Positions 62,631 to 64,000 of a DNA stretch of 64,000 bases are shown here, piece after piece. Position numbers and translations under genes: made by a program. The DNA is from G958295645 sp965242735 (GTDB lineage: Bacteria; Gemmatimonadota; Gemmatimonadetes; Longimicrobiales; Gaopeijiaceae): NCBI GenBank assembly GCA_965242735.1, contig OZ251497.1, positions 2,480,001-2,544,000 of the forward strand. The letters are read 5' to 3'. The notes below the pieces were generated by a model. It was not told the origin of the DNA and searched no databases. It saw only the letters and a program-made list of their open reading frames with translations. Within the stretch, counting starts at the first letter, position 1. Each line of letters opens with the position of its first letter.

Positions 62631-63617
62631 CTAGTCGTCCGCCGACGGCGGAATGTTCATGCCCAGCCGCAAGCCCATCCCGGCCAGCACGTCGACGATC
62701 TCGTCCACCGACTTCTCGCCGAGCCCCTCGACGTCCAGCACCTCTTCGCGGCTGCGCGCGACCAACTCGCGCAACGTGGAGATCGACACGTTCAGCAACA
62801 AGTTGCGCCAGCGCACCTTGAGTTCGGCCACGTCGCTGATCGGACGGTCGATCACCTCCGCGATGTGCGCGGGAACCATGGCCGGCACAGCCGGCGCCGG
62901 CGGCAAGCCTTCTTCGAATCTCAGCATGAAGCCCAGGTAGTGCTGAACGAGAGCCGCCGCCGAGAAAATCGCCTCCCTTGGATCCAGAGCGCCGTTGGTC
63001 TCGACCCGCACGGTGAGCTTGTCGTAGTCCGTGCGCTGGCCCACGCGCGTGTCCTGGACCGTGAAGTTGGCCCGCAGCACCGGATTGTAGATCGCGTCGA
63101 TGCGGATCAAGCCCACCGGGTCGTCGTCGCTGGTGGCCATCTGGTCTGCCAGTTCGAAGCCGCGCCCTTTCCTGACGTAGAGCTCGATTTCGAGTTCGTG
63201 GTCGTCCTGCAAGGTGAGGATGTGCTGCTCGGGGTCATGGATGGTCACCGAGGGCGGCGCCTGGATGGCGCCCGCCGTGACTTGCCCGGCCTTTCGCGCG
63301 TCGATCCTCAGCACGGCGTCCTCGACGCCCTCGTCGAGAGTCAGGACGAGCGCCTTGAGGTTGTGGACGACTTGATGCACGTCCTCGACGACCGACTGGA
63401 TCGTCGCGTGTTCGTGAAGCACGCCGTTGCTGCGAAGTCCCCACACCGCCGAGCCGCGCAACGACGAGAGCAGCACCCTGCGCATCGCATTGCCCAGCGT
63501 GTGACCGAAGCCCCGTTCCAGCGGCTCCATAACGAATTCCGCCGACTTGCCGTCCTCCGAGGTTCCAGCCACCTCGATGCGGTCCGGCTCGACGAGCCCC
63601 GCCTTGTCAATCTCCAA
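62631..63617 (-). CDS. rpoA: DNA-directed RNA polymerase alpha subunit
   Basis: 328 residues from a TTG at 63617 with a GGAGAGG ribosome site. The N-terminal dimerisation domain has GFGHTLGNAMRRVLLSSLRGSAVWG, and the C-terminal DNA-binding domain has VLDVEGLGEKSVDEIVDVLAGMGL with the NLLLN-like hinge. Core of the alpha operon. TTG starts are unusual for rpoA but common in this window. Confidence 0.96.
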   Translation of the reverse strand: MEIDKAGLVEPDRIEVAGTSEDGKSAEFVMEPLERGFGHTLGNAMRRVLLSSLRGSAVWGLRSNGVLHEHATIQSVVEDVHQVVHNLKALVLTLDEGVEDAVLRIDARKAGQVTAGAIQAPPSVTIHDPEQHILTLQDDHELEIELYVRKGRGFELADQMATSDDDPVGLIRIDAIYNPVLRANFTVQDTRVGQRTDYDKLTVRVETNGALDPREAIFSAAALVQHYLGFMLRFEEGLPPAPAVPAMVPAHIAEVIDRPISDVAELKVRWRNLLLNVSISTLRELVARSREEVLDVEGLGEKSVDEIVDVLAGMGLRLGMNIPPSADD

Positions 63618-63677
63618 GAATGCCTCTCCGCTTCATATTCGGTGAACCAGTGACGCAGGGCTCGAAAACCCCGACGG

Positions 63678-63701
63678 GAAGTGTCCGGGCTCGGACATTT
63701 C
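63678..63701 (-). terminator. Hairpin between rpsD and rpoA
   Basis: GAARTGTCCG and CGGACATTTC can pair as a ten-base stem (one mismatch or G-T pair) around a four-base loop. On the minus strand it is followed about 13 bases later by GGGGTTTTC. It may be an attenuator or a processing site; a strong terminator is unlikely because rpoA must be expressed. Prediction only. Confidence 0.3.
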
Positions 63702-63710
63702 GCAGGATCG

Positions 63711-64000
63711 TCACTTGGAATAGAGTTCGACGATGAGCTGTTCCTGAGCGGGCAAGGGAATCTCGCCCCGCTCGGGTTCCCGCACGACCCGGCCCACGCG
63801 GTTCTTCTCGTCGAGGGCCAGCCATTCCATCAGGCGCGGCCGGGTGCGCGCGCCCAGGCTCGCCGCCACCAAGTCCAGCTCGCGCGACCCTTCGCGCAAG
63901 GCAACCTCGTCGCCCCCGCCGACGCGATAGCTCGGGATGTCGACCAGCGCGCCGTTGACCTGAACATGGCGGTGCCTGACCAGCTGCCTAGCCTGGCGCC
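63711..64000 (-). CDS. rpsD: Ribosomal protein S4 (N-terminus missing)
   Basis: The C-terminal 95 residues are visible and the frame is open at the right edge. ARQLVRHRHVQVNGALVDIPSYRVGGGDEV is the S4 RNA-binding motif, followed by the usual ending EQLIVELYSK. Position before rpoA matches the alpha operon in most bacteria. S4 often autoregulates this operon. Protein and gene start lie outside the window. Confidence 0.95.
   Translation of the reverse strand, partial: RQARQLVRHRHVQVNGALVDIPSYRVGGGDEVALREGSRELDLVAASLGARTRPRLMEWLALDEKNRVGRVVREPERGEIPLPAQEQLIVELYSK

Overview
This is a high-GC chromosomal window, almost fully coding, from a diderm, aerobic, non-photosynthetic bacterium. TonB-dependent receptor parts with carboxypeptidase-regulatory domains, several exported six-bladed beta-propellers, BamD, a DUF5686-type outer-membrane barrel, a 'choice-of-anchor B' protein and frequent GTG/TTG starts fit the Gemmatimonadota. 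That assignment is an inference from gene content, not a computed placement. No rRNA, tRNA, CRISPR array, insertion sequence or prophage was recognised.

Layout: (1) 1-11683, minus strand: the complex I operon nuoA to nuoL (nuoL cut by the left edge), with a plus-strand DUF1499 gene inserted between nuoA and nuoB. (2) 11791-17294: a small cysteine-rich exported protein with a beta-propeller, dCTP deaminase (dcd), an M28 peptidase and malate dehydrogenase. (3) 17648-27011: molybdenum cofactor genes moaE-moaA and mogA, a HupE/UreJ-like membrane protein, a four-gene exported-protein operon (NHL propeller, lectin-like protein, barrel-less receptor-like protein, DUF4015 glycoside hydrolase) and a squalene-synthase-like enzyme. 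(4) 27165-31304: a MazG-like enzyme, zinc-independent FolE2, Cys-free L31, single-Cys L33 and L28, and a DUF5686-like outer-membrane protein. (5) 31447-37707: a regulator/membrane protein/metalloprotease operon, then a trypsin-fold protease followed by a stand-alone copy of its own N-terminal domain, then a large FG-GAP/LVIVD surface protein. (6) 37867-43287, minus: feoA-feoB joined to a BtuFCD/Fec-type ABC importer. (7) 43458-50003: a phytol-kinase-like protein, then TonB receptor, beta-helix lipoprotein, small lipoprotein and PhoB-type regulator. (8) 50189-64000, minus: propeller, radC, secA, bamD, TPR lipoprotein, nucleotide-sugar genes (uxs, ugd, a wbpA-like dehydrogenase), a membrane-anchored protein, rplQ, rpoA and rpsD (cut by the right edge).

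Two habits recur. Neighbouring genes are very often joined by four-base stop/start overlaps using ATG, GTG or TTG, which suggests tight translational coupling. Short imperfect direct duplications (spacing about 60-64, 75-78 or 105 bases) occur in leaders, linkers and tails at eight or more separate loci. Several leaders carry promoter-like hexamers whose -10 element reads TAGCTT or TAACTT.

The best candidates for something new are the protease with its free pro-domain paralogue, the cysteine-rich peptide paired with a propeller, the antisense DUF1499 gene inside the nuo operon, the signal-peptide triplication in the lipoprotein of the TonB locus, and two short 'echo' fragments of nearby proteins found in intergenic DNA.
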